Shown here one piece after another: positions 37,109 to 45,780 of a DNA stretch of 64,000 nucleotides. Both the position numbers and the translations under genes were made by a program. Source of the DNA: Cognatundibacterium rugosum (GTDB taxonomy: Bacteria; Pseudomonadota; Gammaproteobacteria; Burkholderiales; Burkholderiaceae_D); the NCBI RefSeq assembly GCF_014284365.1, contig NZ_JACOGG010000002.1, positions 62,001-126,000 of the forward strand. The letters are read 5' to 3'. A model generated the notes under the pieces. That model worked only from the letters and a program-made list of their open reading frames with translations, was not told the origin of the DNA and searched no databases. How positions within the stretch are numbered: position 1 is the stretch's first letter; each line of letters starts with the position of its first letter.

Positions 37109-38491
37109 CTATCCCCATTGTGGTACGTGGGTACCACGTGGCATAGACGGCAGGAAAAAGTAAGGCTGACAGGCCGGCATCTGTTCCACCGGCCGAATCG
37201 CCTGCATCTGACCAAAGCCCGACGCAGTGATTTCAGAATACGCTGCAATTTCTGCGGCTGTTAACTCCGCATCTTGTACGTGAAGGGCCTGTCTGGGCAG
37301 AGATTGCAGCAATTGCCCGGTCTGGGCCAGTGATACGCGAACCTGCCAGCTTCCGCCCTCGCTTGCTCTGCGCTGCAAAGCGATCATCGTAGCGAAAGCT
37401 GCCAGATAACCCGTCGCGTGATCCAGTGCCTGACAAGGCAATTTACCAGGTCCACTCAGGTACGCGGCCTGACCTTCCGTATCCGCGATCCCGCTGGCCG
37501 ACTGCACCAGACTGTCAAAGCCACGCCGTTGCGACCATGGCCCCTGCTGTCCATACGCAGACAAACTGACCACAACGATGCCGGGATAACGTGCCGCCAG
37601 GGTTTCTGCATCTAATCCAAACTGTGCCAGCGCGCCTGGCCGGTAAGCTTGCAGAAAAACGTCGGCATCTTGCATCAGCTGTGCCATATGCTGCTGTCCT
37701 GGCGCACTGCGTAAATCGATGCGGGTATTGCGCTTTCCGCGCGCTGTATCCATCACCAACAAAGGAATTTCCGGCAAATGGGCTGCACCGACTGCAAGCA
37801 CATCGGCACCATGTTGCGCCAGCGTGCGCGCAGCCACCGGTGCGGCAATCACACGCGATAAATCCAGTACCCGGATACCAGATAAAGGACGGCCAGCAGC
37901 AGCTAAAGTACGAACTGGCGCATCACCAATGCGAGTGATTTCAACAGCGGGCAAGGCGGCAATAGCCTGCGCCTGCGGATGCTGCGCCCATTCTTGCTCA
38001 GTGCGTATCATGGCAGCGCACATGTCAGCTTGCGCTAACACCGCTTCCAATTCCTCTGCCTTCCAGCGCAGGATGGCTGCAGCGACAGCTTCCCGTGTCG
38101 CCGCACTGCCCAACACCTGCAAAACACCGGCGCTATGATGCGGAAAGTTAGTATGCAGCTGTATCCAGCGTCCATCACCGGTTGGATAGTAGCCGCTCAG
38201 CGGACTCCAGGTATCCTCAGGCACCTGACCATCGATACGCAGATAGCGCTCGCTGCGAAACATTGCCAATGCATGACGCCGGTCGACGCGGATTTGCTGC
38301 TCTACACCACCGCGCAATTCCCACAGCTGCTGCGCCGCCAGCGCCTGTGCCGCAATACTGGCCGAAGCCAGCGTACCGACTGCAAAAGTCGAGGGCAACT
38401 GCAGCTCGCTTCCCGTGAATTGCAGGCGCTGACAAAAATCGACATCCGCCCCAGCCTGTGTCCACAACTGCTCCAGCAATGCGCGCGCCAT
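37109..38491 (-). CDS. CaiB/BaiF family (class III) CoA-transferase
   Basis: 460-residue type III CoA-transferase that moves CoA between acyl acids. The core begins with GIRVLDLSRVIAAPVAARTLAQHGADVLAV (about 205-235) and contains DTARGKRNTRIDL, followed by YGQQGPWSQRRGFDSLVQSASGIA. A 200-residue N-terminal region looks like a second, degenerate CoA-transferase-like half. The start has a GGAGG site five bases upstream. Substrate unknown. It appears to be a single-gene unit. Confidence 0.85.
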   Translation of the reverse strand: MARALLEQLWTQAGADVDFCQRLQFTGSELQLPSTFAVGTLASASIAAQALAAQQLWELRGGVEQQIRVDRRHALAMFRSERYLRIDGQVPEDTWSPLSGYYPTGDGRWIQLHTNFPHHSAGVLQVLGSAATREAVAAAILRWKAEELEAVLAQADMCAAMIRTEQEWAQHPQAQAIAALPAVEITRIGDAPVRTLAAAGRPLSGIRVLDLSRVIAAPVAARTLAQHGADVLAVGAAHLPEIPLLVMDTARGKRNTRIDLRSAPGQQHMAQLMQDADVFLQAYRPGALAQFGLDAETLAARYPGIVVVSLSAYGQQGPWSQRRGFDSLVQSASGIADTEGQAAYLSGPGKLPCQALDHATGYLAAFATMIALQRRASEGGSWQVRVSLAQTGQLLQSLPRQALHVQDAELTAAEIAAYSEITASGFGQMQAIRPVEQMPACQPYFFLPSMPRGTHVPQWG

Positions 38492-38559
38492 ACCATCCTC
38501 CGTGACGATAAAAAGCTGTGAGCATCGATGATCGCATAAATATCGCTACTGAATACCGT

Positions 38560-38802
38560 TCAGTTTTCCTTATTATCTGAATTTTCGTTGTCTGATGCTG
38601 ACGGACTGTAAGCCAGGATATCACCCGGCTGGCATTGCAGAACTTCACAAATTTTTTCCAGGGTATCAAAGCGTATCGCTTTAGCCTTACCGGTTTTTAA
38701 GACTGAGAGATTCTGTGGCGTAATTTGCACAGCTTCAGCCAGTGTATTGAGTCGCATTTTACGTTGAGCAAGTACGACGTCCAGATTAACAATTATCGCC
38801 AT
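38560..38802 (-). CDS. XRE-type helix-turn-helix regulator
   Basis: 80-residue one-domain regulator of the Cro/C1 type (YozG-like). The helix-turn-helix is in RKMRLNTLAEAVQITPQNLSVLKTGKAKAIRFDTLEKICEVLQCQPGDIL; a short acidic tail follows. ATG 38802 has an AGGAG five bases upstream; GTG 38805 is less likely. It is encoded just after a DUF2975 membrane protein, whose stop overlaps the ribosome site, a pairing seen in many bacteria. Confidence 0.88.
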   Translation of the reverse strand: MAIIVNLDVVLAQRKMRLNTLAEAVQITPQNLSVLKTGKAKAIRFDTLEKICEVLQCQPGDILAYSPSASDNENSDNKEN

Positions 38803-38811
38803 CACTACTCC

Positions 38812-39381
38812 TCAAATGACCAGTGCTGCATCTTCATTCAGCTCTGTTCCAATTTCTAAGGCCCAAACAAGCAACTTAGCGATACCCAAATTCACAAGCT
38901 CAACAAACAAAGAATCTGCAAAGTTTGTCCATAATTGCGCGGACCCGCTCGTCAAAATAATCGCAATCAATTGCACGCTATAGATACCGAAAGTCCAGGC
39001 GAGATACACCCAGAATCCAGTCTGTGCGCAACGAAGTGCCTGTCGATTAAAAATTTCACCCTGATAGAAAAAAACCAGCATGTTGTTGAGCTGAATGAAA
39101 ATCCAGACTATGCAGGTACTGCTTAGCAAAACAAACGTAGTCGCCATCCATCGGTATTCATGCGCTATGCCTTGCCGCGCAAGGTCCATCATTCCCTGTA
39201 CATCACTGGTATGAGAGAAGAAACTAAGTATGCCTTGCTGTCCTGACGGAGCCATCCAGATTTGCACGACGAACCCTAAGGCGCTCAGCGGCAAGAGACA
39301 GATCACAGATGTAGTGAGCCACAGGAAGTAGCGACTTAACTGACGGATATGTGCCGCTTTAGGGCGAGAAGTAAGAGACAT
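38812..39381 (-). CDS. DUF2975 family membrane protein
   Basis: 189-residue integral membrane protein with four membrane helices (about 20-45, 75-100, 115-145, 155-180). The layout, with LVFFYQGEIFNRQALRCAQTGFWVYLAW between helices two and three, is typical of DUF2975. Such proteins occur with a small XRE regulator in a two-gene operon, as here, and may hold the regulator at the membrane. Ligand or signal unknown. Confidence 0.82.
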   Translation of the reverse strand: MSLTSRPKAAHIRQLSRYFLWLTTSVICLLPLSALGFVVQIWMAPSGQQGILSFFSHTSDVQGMMDLARQGIAHEYRWMATTFVLLSSTCIVWIFIQLNNMLVFFYQGEIFNRQALRCAQTGFWVYLAWTFGIYSVQLIAIILTSGSAQLWTNFADSLFVELVNLGIAKLLVWALEIGTELNEDAALVI

Positions 39382-39510
39382 GAGACCGACTCCATTTATG
39401 TGTGATAACTGGAGTCATATTAGCAAAATAAATATGTAATTCAATATAAATTTACTGTTTATCGATAAATTTTTAATTCTATTTATTTTTTCCATTAAAA
39501 AACGTCAAAG

Positions 39511-39537
39511 AAAAAAGCCGCATCAGCGGCTTTTTTT
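39511..39537. terminator. Rho-independent terminator for the TonB-dependent receptor gene
   Basis: GCCGC-ATCA-GCGGC hairpin at 39517-39530, flanked by six A on the left and seven T on the right. It lies 20 bases past the receptor stop on the minus strand. Confidence 0.85.
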
Positions 39538-39556
39538 ACTTTATCGCAGATACGGC

Positions 39557-41965
39557 TTACCAGGCGTAGCTGGCTTTGGCGTACAGATAGCGGCCATTGA
39601 AACCATACGGAGAGAAGGTGCTGTAAGGCAATGTACCACCGGTGTTCAGGTTGCCGTTAGAAGTGACTTTATCCGGATATTTATCGTTCAGATTGTCGAT
39701 CCCTGCGCTGAGTTTCCAACGGCCGGTACGATAGCTGACGGCGATATCGGCCACAATGTTCGCGCTGTAAGTCTGATCCAGCGCAGGATTATTTTGCGGC
39801 GAAACAAAGCTACCATAGCGCGTGACCTGGGTATGCAGATTCCAGGCACCGCTAGCATAGTCAGCGCTGAGGCTGAGCTTGTCTTTCGGGCTGCTCAGGG
39901 TGGCACGTTCTATGGTTTGCTTATCGATCAGGGTCAGATTGTTTTGCGTCAGGATATCGGGATTGGCAGCAACTCCGCTGACACTGGTCGTATTACGGTT
40001 ATAGCCCAGAGTCAGGCCCAGCGTGTCTTTATCCGCCAGTTGCCATTGGTAGGTACCAACCACATCCACGCCACGGGTGCGGGTATCAAAGGCATTGGCA
40101 AAATACCGTGCAGCACCGACCAGTACGCCCTGCTTCGCCAGTAAGGATTGCAGGCTGGCTGGTAACACCAGATTGCCCGAGTACAGAATGCGTTTATCGA
40201 TATCGATCTGGTAGGCATCCACACTCAGAGAAGCGTTACGCACAGGTTGCCATACCGTTCCCAGACTCAAATTACGTGATGTTTCAGCTTGCAGTGGTTT
40301 CGCACCCAGCGCTTTGGCAGCGGCCGTGGCGACACCAAACGTACCGGTATCCACCAGTTGTGAGCTGCCATTAATGGTGATCAGATTGGTGGTGGAAATG
40401 GTGTAATTCTGCTGTGCCAGTGACGGTGCACGGAAGCCGTTGGAGACCGCGGCACGGAAAGCCAGTTCCGGCACCACGACGTAGCGGGCCGATAATTTCC
40501 CCGAAGTGACTTTACCAAAATCACTGTAATTCTCATGACGGACTGCCACGGAAGCGCTGAGCTGGCGCGAAATCTCTGCCTCCAGGTTCGCATAGAAGGA
40601 CAAGTTATGGCGCTGGAAATTACCCGCATTCGAAGGCTGGAAGCCAGAAAAACCCTGGGCGCCGCTACCGCTATAGGAACTCGCTTCACCGGCGGAAATC
40701 GCATACTGATCACGTCGGTATTCCGTGCCCAGCGCCAGCGTGGCCGGATTCGATAAGCCGGGAATATCCAGCTCTGTGGCCGCGTCCAGATTCAGCAGAG
40801 TCTGGGTATTTTTCAACTTACCGGCATAAAAACTGGTCGGGCTGGCGGCACCTAAACTCAGGTTGGCGGTGTTATTCACATCCAGGCTAAAACTATTGCT
40901 GCCGCTGTTGAAGCTGGTATCCCAGCGCCAGCCTGCGGTTTTACCTTTCAAACCTAATACTGCAGATACGTCTTCATTATTGGCTGCCAGATTTGGCAAA
41001 AATCCTTGCGGATACAAAGGCGAACGTAGCGTCGTGCCGCTGCTGTAAGCCGTGCGCCAGGTAGCGGCAGCATCGGTCTTGCGCTGGCTGTATTGCAGGA
41101 AGCCATACAATTCCAGATCGTCGCTCAATGCCAGACCGGCATTGACGCCGAACTGAGTTTGTTCGAGATCAGGATCACCCTGTTTTTGATTCACACGGCC
41201 ATACAAGGGTTCAAGTGGATTACGCAAATCAGGACCCGCGCGGTTGGTATCACCCTGATGTTTTTGTTCCACAGTCCAGCGTGCCCAGCCTTTGTCACCC
41301 AGCTTCGTGCCGAAGTTGGCGCTGATACTGCGTTGATTGCCGTCGCCTTGACTGGTACGTCCGCCACCCAGCTGGATTTCACCACCTTCTGCGCCTTTTT
41401 TGAGGATGATGTTAATCACACCCGCAATCGCATCCGAGCCATATTGCGCAGCAGCGCCATCACGCAATACTTCCACCCGCTCGATCGCCGATACCGGGAT
41501 AGTATTCAAGTCCGCCGGGGACGAACCACGACCGGCTGTACCATTCACATTCACGACCGCCGTAGTATGCCAGCGTTTGCCATTGACCAGCACCAGCGTC
41601 TGGTCCGGTGATAAACCGCGCAGCTGAGCCGGACGATTGGAAGAAGTACCGTCGGCGACAGCCGGACGTGGAAAATTCAATGAGGGTAATAATCTGGCCA
41701 GTGCCGTTCCCAGTTCCAGGCTACCGGTATTCTGCAAATCTTTATTACTCAGTACATCAATCGGCGCTTCGGAATCAGACACGGTGCGCTTGACGCTGCG
41801 GGTACCGGTCACGATCACCTGTGCAGCATCGCTGTCGGCGCTGACTTGCGCGAAGGCGACTGGGCTCAGACCAGTGATAAAGAGCGTTGCAATCAGGCTC
41901 GATAACTGTAGGCGCGAAAATGGAATGGCGTCGCTGGTGGTGCGTTTCTTTGTATAGGGTTTCAT
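39557..41965 (-). CDS. TonB-dependent outer-membrane receptor
   Basis: 802-residue outer-membrane receptor. A long signal peptide (hydrophobic LSSLIATLFITGLSPVAFA) is followed by the TonB box region with VIVTGTRSVKRTVSDSEAP, the plug domain (about 60-185: LRGLSPDQTLVLVNGKRWH, AIERVEVLRDGAAAQYGSDAIAGVINIILKK) and a 22-strand barrel ending in YLYAKASYAW with the terminal aromatic residue. It takes up a large ligand (siderophore, cobalamin, or glycan) using TonB energy. The plug sequence is of the type common in general nutrient receptors, not clearly a siderophore type. No Fur box could be verified. An alpha/beta hydrolase lies upstream on the same strand. Confidence 0.92.
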   Translation of the reverse strand: MKPYTKKRTTSDAIPFSRLQLSSLIATLFITGLSPVAFAQVSADSDAAQVIVTGTRSVKRTVSDSEAPIDVLSNKDLQNTGSLELGTALARLLPSLNFPRPAVADGTSSNRPAQLRGLSPDQTLVLVNGKRWHTTAVVNVNGTAGRGSSPADLNTIPVSAIERVEVLRDGAAAQYGSDAIAGVINIILKKGAEGGEIQLGGGRTSQGDGNQRSISANFGTKLGDKGWARWTVEQKHQGDTNRAGPDLRNPLEPLYGRVNQKQGDPDLEQTQFGVNAGLALSDDLELYGFLQYSQRKTDAAATWRTAYSSGTTLRSPLYPQGFLPNLAANNEDVSAVLGLKGKTAGWRWDTSFNSGSNSFSLDVNNTANLSLGAASPTSFYAGKLKNTQTLLNLDAATELDIPGLSNPATLALGTEYRRDQYAISAGEASSYSGSGAQGFSGFQPSNAGNFQRHNLSFYANLEAEISRQLSASVAVRHENYSDFGKVTSGKLSARYVVVPELAFRAAVSNGFRAPSLAQQNYTISTTNLITINGSSQLVDTGTFGVATAAAKALGAKPLQAETSRNLSLGTVWQPVRNASLSVDAYQIDIDKRILYSGNLVLPASLQSLLAKQGVLVGAARYFANAFDTRTRGVDVVGTYQWQLADKDTLGLTLGYNRNTTSVSGVAANPDILTQNNLTLIDKQTIERATLSSPKDKLSLSADYASGAWNLHTQVTRYGSFVSPQNNPALDQTYSANIVADIAVSYRTGRWKLSAGIDNLNDKYPDKVTSNGNLNTGGTLPYSTFSPYGFNGRYLYAKASYAW

Positions 41966-42147
41966 CTGTGCTTTCTGCTGAAATTATCGTATGGAATCTG
42001 TATAGCCATGCCACTGAGGGCATGAGGGATAACAGATCATACGGTCACAGATACGGCGTGCAAACGACCTTATTTTTATGTCGACATAGTTAAAAGATAT
42101 AAGCCGTCCGGCCTTTTGTCGGTGTTCGGCACGTGTTTAGCACATAC

Positions 42148-43113
42148 TCAGCGCGTGTCGCGTGCCAGAAAAATTCTGGCTGCTGCAGCGGTCACGAATG
42201 GCGCCTCTTCCTGTGGCACATGGCCCAGTTCATCAAACATGATGAGTCTGGACTGCGCGATATCACGTGCGAACCAGGCTGCATTTTCAGGCGGGATCAG
42301 TTTGTCTTTGCCACCCCAGAGTATCAGTGTGGGCACATGGATACGCTGAATATCAGCCGCGTTTTCACCCAGATTCAGGGTGCGGATACGCTTGCGCAAA
42401 GCGGCACGGTTACCGGCACGCACTGTCATCGCGCGATAACGTGCGAGCAGTGCAGGGCTGACTTTCTCCGGGTTGCCATACACATCTTTAACGCTTTCTT
42501 CCAACATAGAAGCCGGCAAGGTGTGATCCATGAACCAGGATAAAATCGGTATCCGCGCAATCTGGAATCCGGCAGGAATAGAAAGTGGCTTAAACGCATA
42601 GCCCGCTGCATCCACCAGTATCAGTTTATCGACACGCTGCGGTGCCGCCACCGCCACGTTCCAGGCGATTTCACCGCCCAGCGAATTGCCAGCCAGGACA
42701 GCCTTACGGATATGCAACTGATCCATCAAATCCAGTATAAAGCGGGTATACGCGGCATTGCTGTAGTCCTGCGCCGCATTCGGGCCAGTCAGGCCAAAGC
42801 CGGGCAAATCCATGCTGATCACGCGCCGGTCTTTTTTCAGGATACTGACCCAACCTTCCCAGGTATGCAGACTGGAAGAAGTACCGTGTATCAGTAAGAC
42901 CGGTACCGGATCATCGGCCATCCCTTCATCGCGGATATGAACGGATAAGCCATTCACGTCGATAAAGCGTGAAGGTGGTGGTGCCCATTGCTGTGTCAGG
43001 TCCGGTAGCGGACGATCAGGTGCCCAGTTCCAGGCAATACCCGCCATCACACACAGCGCAAATACAGCAGCAATACCTGCCATCACGGCAGGCAAACGAA
43101 AACGAACACTCAT
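42148..43113 (-). CDS. Alpha/beta hydrolase, membrane-anchored or exported
   Basis: 321-residue hydrolase. The first 30 residues form one membrane segment (VMAGIAAVFALCVMAGIAW), so the enzyme probably faces the periplasm. The catalytic set is complete: oxyanion region LLIHGTSSSLHTWEGW, nucleophile in LAGNSLGGEIAW, Asp in LILWGGKDKLIPP, His in DELGHVPQEE. It acts on an ester, epoxide or C-C bond; the substrate cannot be read. It is transcribed toward the TonB-dependent receptor with 182 bases between, so they may or may not share a transcript. Confidence 0.87.
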   Translation of the reverse strand: MSVRFRLPAVMAGIAAVFALCVMAGIAWNWAPDRPLPDLTQQWAPPPSRFIDVNGLSVHIRDEGMADDPVPVLLIHGTSSSLHTWEGWVSILKKDRRVISMDLPGFGLTGPNAAQDYSNAAYTRFILDLMDQLHIRKAVLAGNSLGGEIAWNVAVAAPQRVDKLILVDAAGYAFKPLSIPAGFQIARIPILSWFMDHTLPASMLEESVKDVYGNPEKVSPALLARYRAMTVRAGNRAALRKRIRTLNLGENAADIQRIHVPTLILWGGKDKLIPPENAAWFARDIAQSRLIMFDELGHVPQEEAPFVTAAAARIFLARDTR

Positions 43114-43364
43114 GCAACTTACTTTCAGGGAAACAGGCCAGAACTGGCAGCGGCTGCTATTTTCCCATGCTATTCAAACAGGAAACAGTCTCAATAGCAA
43201 AAAACTCCGCAAGATTTGTGAAATGATAGCGTGCTATGCTTTTTTTGCGCAGTGATGGTTCAGCCAGAATGCCCGGCAGTTACCGATACATACACTGCAG
43301 CGCCAGGCAGCCGGGCTTAGTCGCGGGCTACGCCGGATAACATCAAATAACGGAGCACAGAACA

Positions 43365-43799
43365 ATGAAACAACAACAGATAGCAGGATTTTATGTCAGT
43401 GGCCCCTGTGTTCGTACCACCAACGCGGCCGAGACTGGCCCCAATGGCCGCATCCCGGGATTGTGGGGCAGCTTCTTTGCCAGCCAGCCCGATCTCAGCC
43501 AAAGTATGTATGGCGTGTATTCGCATTATGCATCGGACCTGCATGGCGAATTCAATGTTACGGCAGGCGTCAAAGCTGATATAGATACGACCCCGGGGGT
43601 TCATATCCAAAGCGGCAGCTATCTGGCTTTTCCGGCACAAGGTACCATGCCGGATGCAATTATCCAGACATGGCAGACCATATGGGAGCACTTTGCACAG
43701 CAGCACGATTATGAGCGCGCCTATGGCACGGATTTTGAAGAATACCTGGGACCGGAATCTGGCATCATTTACATAGGTATCAAACCGCGCAGCGTGTGA
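43365..43799 (+). CDS. GyrI-like small-molecule-binding domain protein
   Basis: 144-residue stand-alone GyrI-like domain (SRPBCC-like alpha/beta sandwich also found in the effector part of AraC/MerR regulators). Visible features are GFYVSGPCVRT at the start, SMYGVYSHYASDLHGEFNVTAGVKAD and a C-terminal DFEEYLGPESGIIYIGIKPR, all typical. Such domains bind hydrophobic drugs or act as toxin antagonists. GGAG precedes the start. It is followed at once by an AraC regulator whose effector domain is of the same fold. Confidence 0.85.
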   Translation: MKQQQIAGFYVSGPCVRTTNAAETGPNGRIPGLWGSFFASQPDLSQSMYGVYSHYASDLHGEFNVTAGVKADIDTTPGVHIQSGSYLAFPAQGTMPDAIIQTWQTIWEHFAQQHDYERAYGTDFEEYLGPESGIIYIGIKPRSV

Positions 43800-43858
43800 C
43801 AACTGACCGCAACCTGTGCCACGCCCAGAGCAAAGCCAATTCAGGAGAACCGCGCCCC

Positions 43859-44713
43859 ATGTCATCGCTCAGTCCGCTGCAGCAAAGTTATGAACGCCGC
43901 TTGGCGCGCGTGACCACCTATCTGCATGAACATCTGGATCAGCCTTTAGATCTGCAACAACTGGCTGATCTGGCCTGCATGTCGCTCTATCACTGGCACA
44001 GGATTTATCAGGGCGTGCATGGTGAAAGTGTGATTGCCACGGTCAAACGTCTGCGTCTGCAAAAGGCGGCTGCCTTGTTATTGCGCAGCGACCTGCGTAT
44101 CAGCCAGATCGCGGCACAGGTTGGTTATCCGAATCTGCAATCCTTCACCCGGACTTTTTCACAAAGCTACGGCTTGCCACCCGCCCGCTTTCGCCGACAA
44201 GGAGTGACCATGACTTTAGCAACTACCGCGCCCGAGCTCGCTGCCTATCCGGTCAGTATCTGCGAAATCAACGCCATCCCGGTCTTGCAGCTGGCACATC
44301 GCGGCAGCTATATGGGCATCAGCCAATCGTTTGACCTGCTCAACAGCCATGCGGGTGCACGTGGCTGGATGAACGCGGAAACACGCTGGCTGGGGGTTTT
44401 CCTGGACGATCCGGCAGTGACGCCGGAAGCGGAGCTGCGTTCTTTCGCCTGCCTCTCTCTGCCGCCAGGTTGGCAGGATGTGGCAGAAGCACCTTTTACG
44501 CAGCAGAGTCTGGCCGCCGGTAAATATGCCGTATTGCGTTATCAGGGGCCATACTCAGCCATGCAGGCGGTCTACCAATGGTTCTGTGGCCAGTGGCTGC
44601 CCGCATCGGGACTGGAAGCCGCCGATGCGCCACCATTTGAAGACTACCTGAACAACCCGCGCTGCACGGCGCCAGCGGATTTACTGACCGATATTTATCT
44701 GCCACTGCGCTAA
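43859..44713 (+). CDS. AraC family regulator with GyrI-like effector domain
   Basis: 284-residue regulator. The N-terminal half is the AraC DNA-binding domain with two helix-turn-helix units: LQQLADLACMSLYHWHRIYQGVHGESV and ISQIAAQVGYPNLQSFTRTFSQSYGLPPARFR. The C-terminal half (about 130-284) is a GyrI-like ligand domain ending in YLNNPRCTAPADLLTDIYLPLR. This order resembles Rob/SbmC-type regulators that sense hydrophobic compounds. ATG 43859 has AGGAG eleven bases upstream; a GTG at 43796 overlapping the previous stop would add 21 unconserved residues. Probably co-transcribed with the GyrI-like gene. Confidence 0.9.
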   Translation: MSSLSPLQQSYERRLARVTTYLHEHLDQPLDLQQLADLACMSLYHWHRIYQGVHGESVIATVKRLRLQKAAALLLRSDLRISQIAAQVGYPNLQSFTRTFSQSYGLPPARFRRQGVTMTLATTAPELAAYPVSICEINAIPVLQLAHRGSYMGISQSFDLLNSHAGARGWMNAETRWLGVFLDDPAVTPEAELRSFACLSLPPGWQDVAEAPFTQQSLAAGKYAVLRYQGPYSAMQAVYQWFCGQWLPASGLEAADAPPFEDYLNNPRCTAPADLLTDIYLPLR

Positions 44714-44854
44714 GCATGTGGTCCTGTTGCCGTGCGCTCAGGCATGACATTCACACCTTGTCATGGTTGACGCGGTTAACTTACATTTTCTTACTTGATG
44801 CCTGCGGCTGAACGCGGCTATCTTTGCGCCTTTCAGCGCAAAGTCTTCGTTTCC

Positions 44855-45445
44855 ATGCATGCCGTTTTACGCAAAAACCAATTTTTTGTTCAGCAACAGC
44901 TGGGTTTGCTGGAGATGGGCAAGCATTTTGACATCTTTGATCCGCTGACTCAGCAACCAATTATCGAATGCAGAGAATTAGAACACAGGCATTTCACACG
45001 GCTGTTACGTATCCTGAACTGGGAGGCTTTGCGTCCCTTGCATGCGGAATTGCGTACACCGGAAGGCAAGCGCGTACTGCGTTTGCAGAAATGCTTTTCT
45101 TTACTGGCCGTCAAAATTGCTATTTACGATGGCAATGGCGGACTGGTTGGGTATTGCCAGCGCATGCACCAACGAGCTGACAGCTTTCGCATTCTGGATC
45201 CGGATGAACGTTTTATCGGGGAACTGCATAGCGATCAGAACAATTTTTTGTATCGCTTTGTGCAAAATGGCCAGGAGCTGGCTTGTGTGTCGGACCACCC
45301 ATGGTCCCTGCCGCAGGAATTACGCAATCACCACCATGCTTATCTGCTGGAATTAAATCCCGGACTGGCACCGGAATCGCCCTTGCGTTTGCTGATATTG
45401 GCGGCGCTGCTGGCACGCCAGATGCATAGCACGAATCTGGCTTAA
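44855..45445 (+). CDS. Tubby C-terminal/LURP-one-like (scramblase-related) protein
   Basis: 196-residue soluble protein that looks like a phospholipid-scramblase/LURP-one fold. Evidence is the start MHAVLRKNQFFVQQQLGLLEMGKHFDIFDPLTQQPIIECRE and the beta-strand pattern LRLQKCFSLLAVKIAIYDGNGGLVGYCQRM and RFIGELHSDQNNFLYRFV. The bacterial role of this fold is unknown. An earlier in-frame ATG at 44795 adds 20 residues with no similarity. Its stop shares the palindromic TTAA with the stop of the convergent DUF4124 gene. Confidence 0.65.
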   Translation: MHAVLRKNQFFVQQQLGLLEMGKHFDIFDPLTQQPIIECRELEHRHFTRLLRILNWEALRPLHAELRTPEGKRVLRLQKCFSLLAVKIAIYDGNGGLVGYCQRMHQRADSFRILDPDERFIGELHSDQNNFLYRFVQNGQELACVSDHPWSLPQELRNHHHAYLLELNPGLAPESPLRLLILAALLARQMHSTNLA

Positions 45446-45672
45446 GATTTCTTCGGCGACGGCGTGGAGACTGGTTGTGGCGTATATTTACCAGCGGCCG
45501 GATTCTTATGTTCGCCCGACCCCAACGGCTTAACCTTGACCACTTTACTATTGCTACCGCAAGGTTTGTCTGACCAGGTGACTTTGCCACCCGACTCACA
45601 TTTGAATACCGGGGTCTGCGCCTGAGCCGCAGCAGCCAGCAAAAACAAACCGAAAACGACTAGTTTTTTCAT
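45442..45672 (-). CDS. DUF4124 family exported small protein
   Basis: 76-residue exported protein. A signal peptide (MKKLVVFGLFLLAAAAQAQ) is followed by the DUF4124 core FKCESGGKVTWSDKPCGSNSKVVKV with two cysteines, then a Lys/Pro-rich tail. Function unknown; the family is abundant in betaproteobacteria. GGAG precedes the start. It converges on the scramblase-like gene, overlapping by four bases. Confidence 0.85.
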   Translation of the reverse strand: MKKLVVFGLFLLAAAAQAQTPVFKCESGGKVTWSDKPCGSNSKVVKVKPLGSGEHKNPAAGKYTPQPVSTPSPKKS

Positions 45673-45780
45673 TCTCCGCCTTTCGTATTATGCTGCTTAC
45701 CAATGCCTGAATACATGTTTTTATCACAGGCAACAATGCCAGCGCATTGTGCCTGAATTTGCTCTGGTACGTATGCTTTT

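Noticed and set aside
41093-41611. A 172-residue open frame opposite the TonB-dependent receptor
   Set aside because: Shadow of the plug and early barrel region of the receptor.
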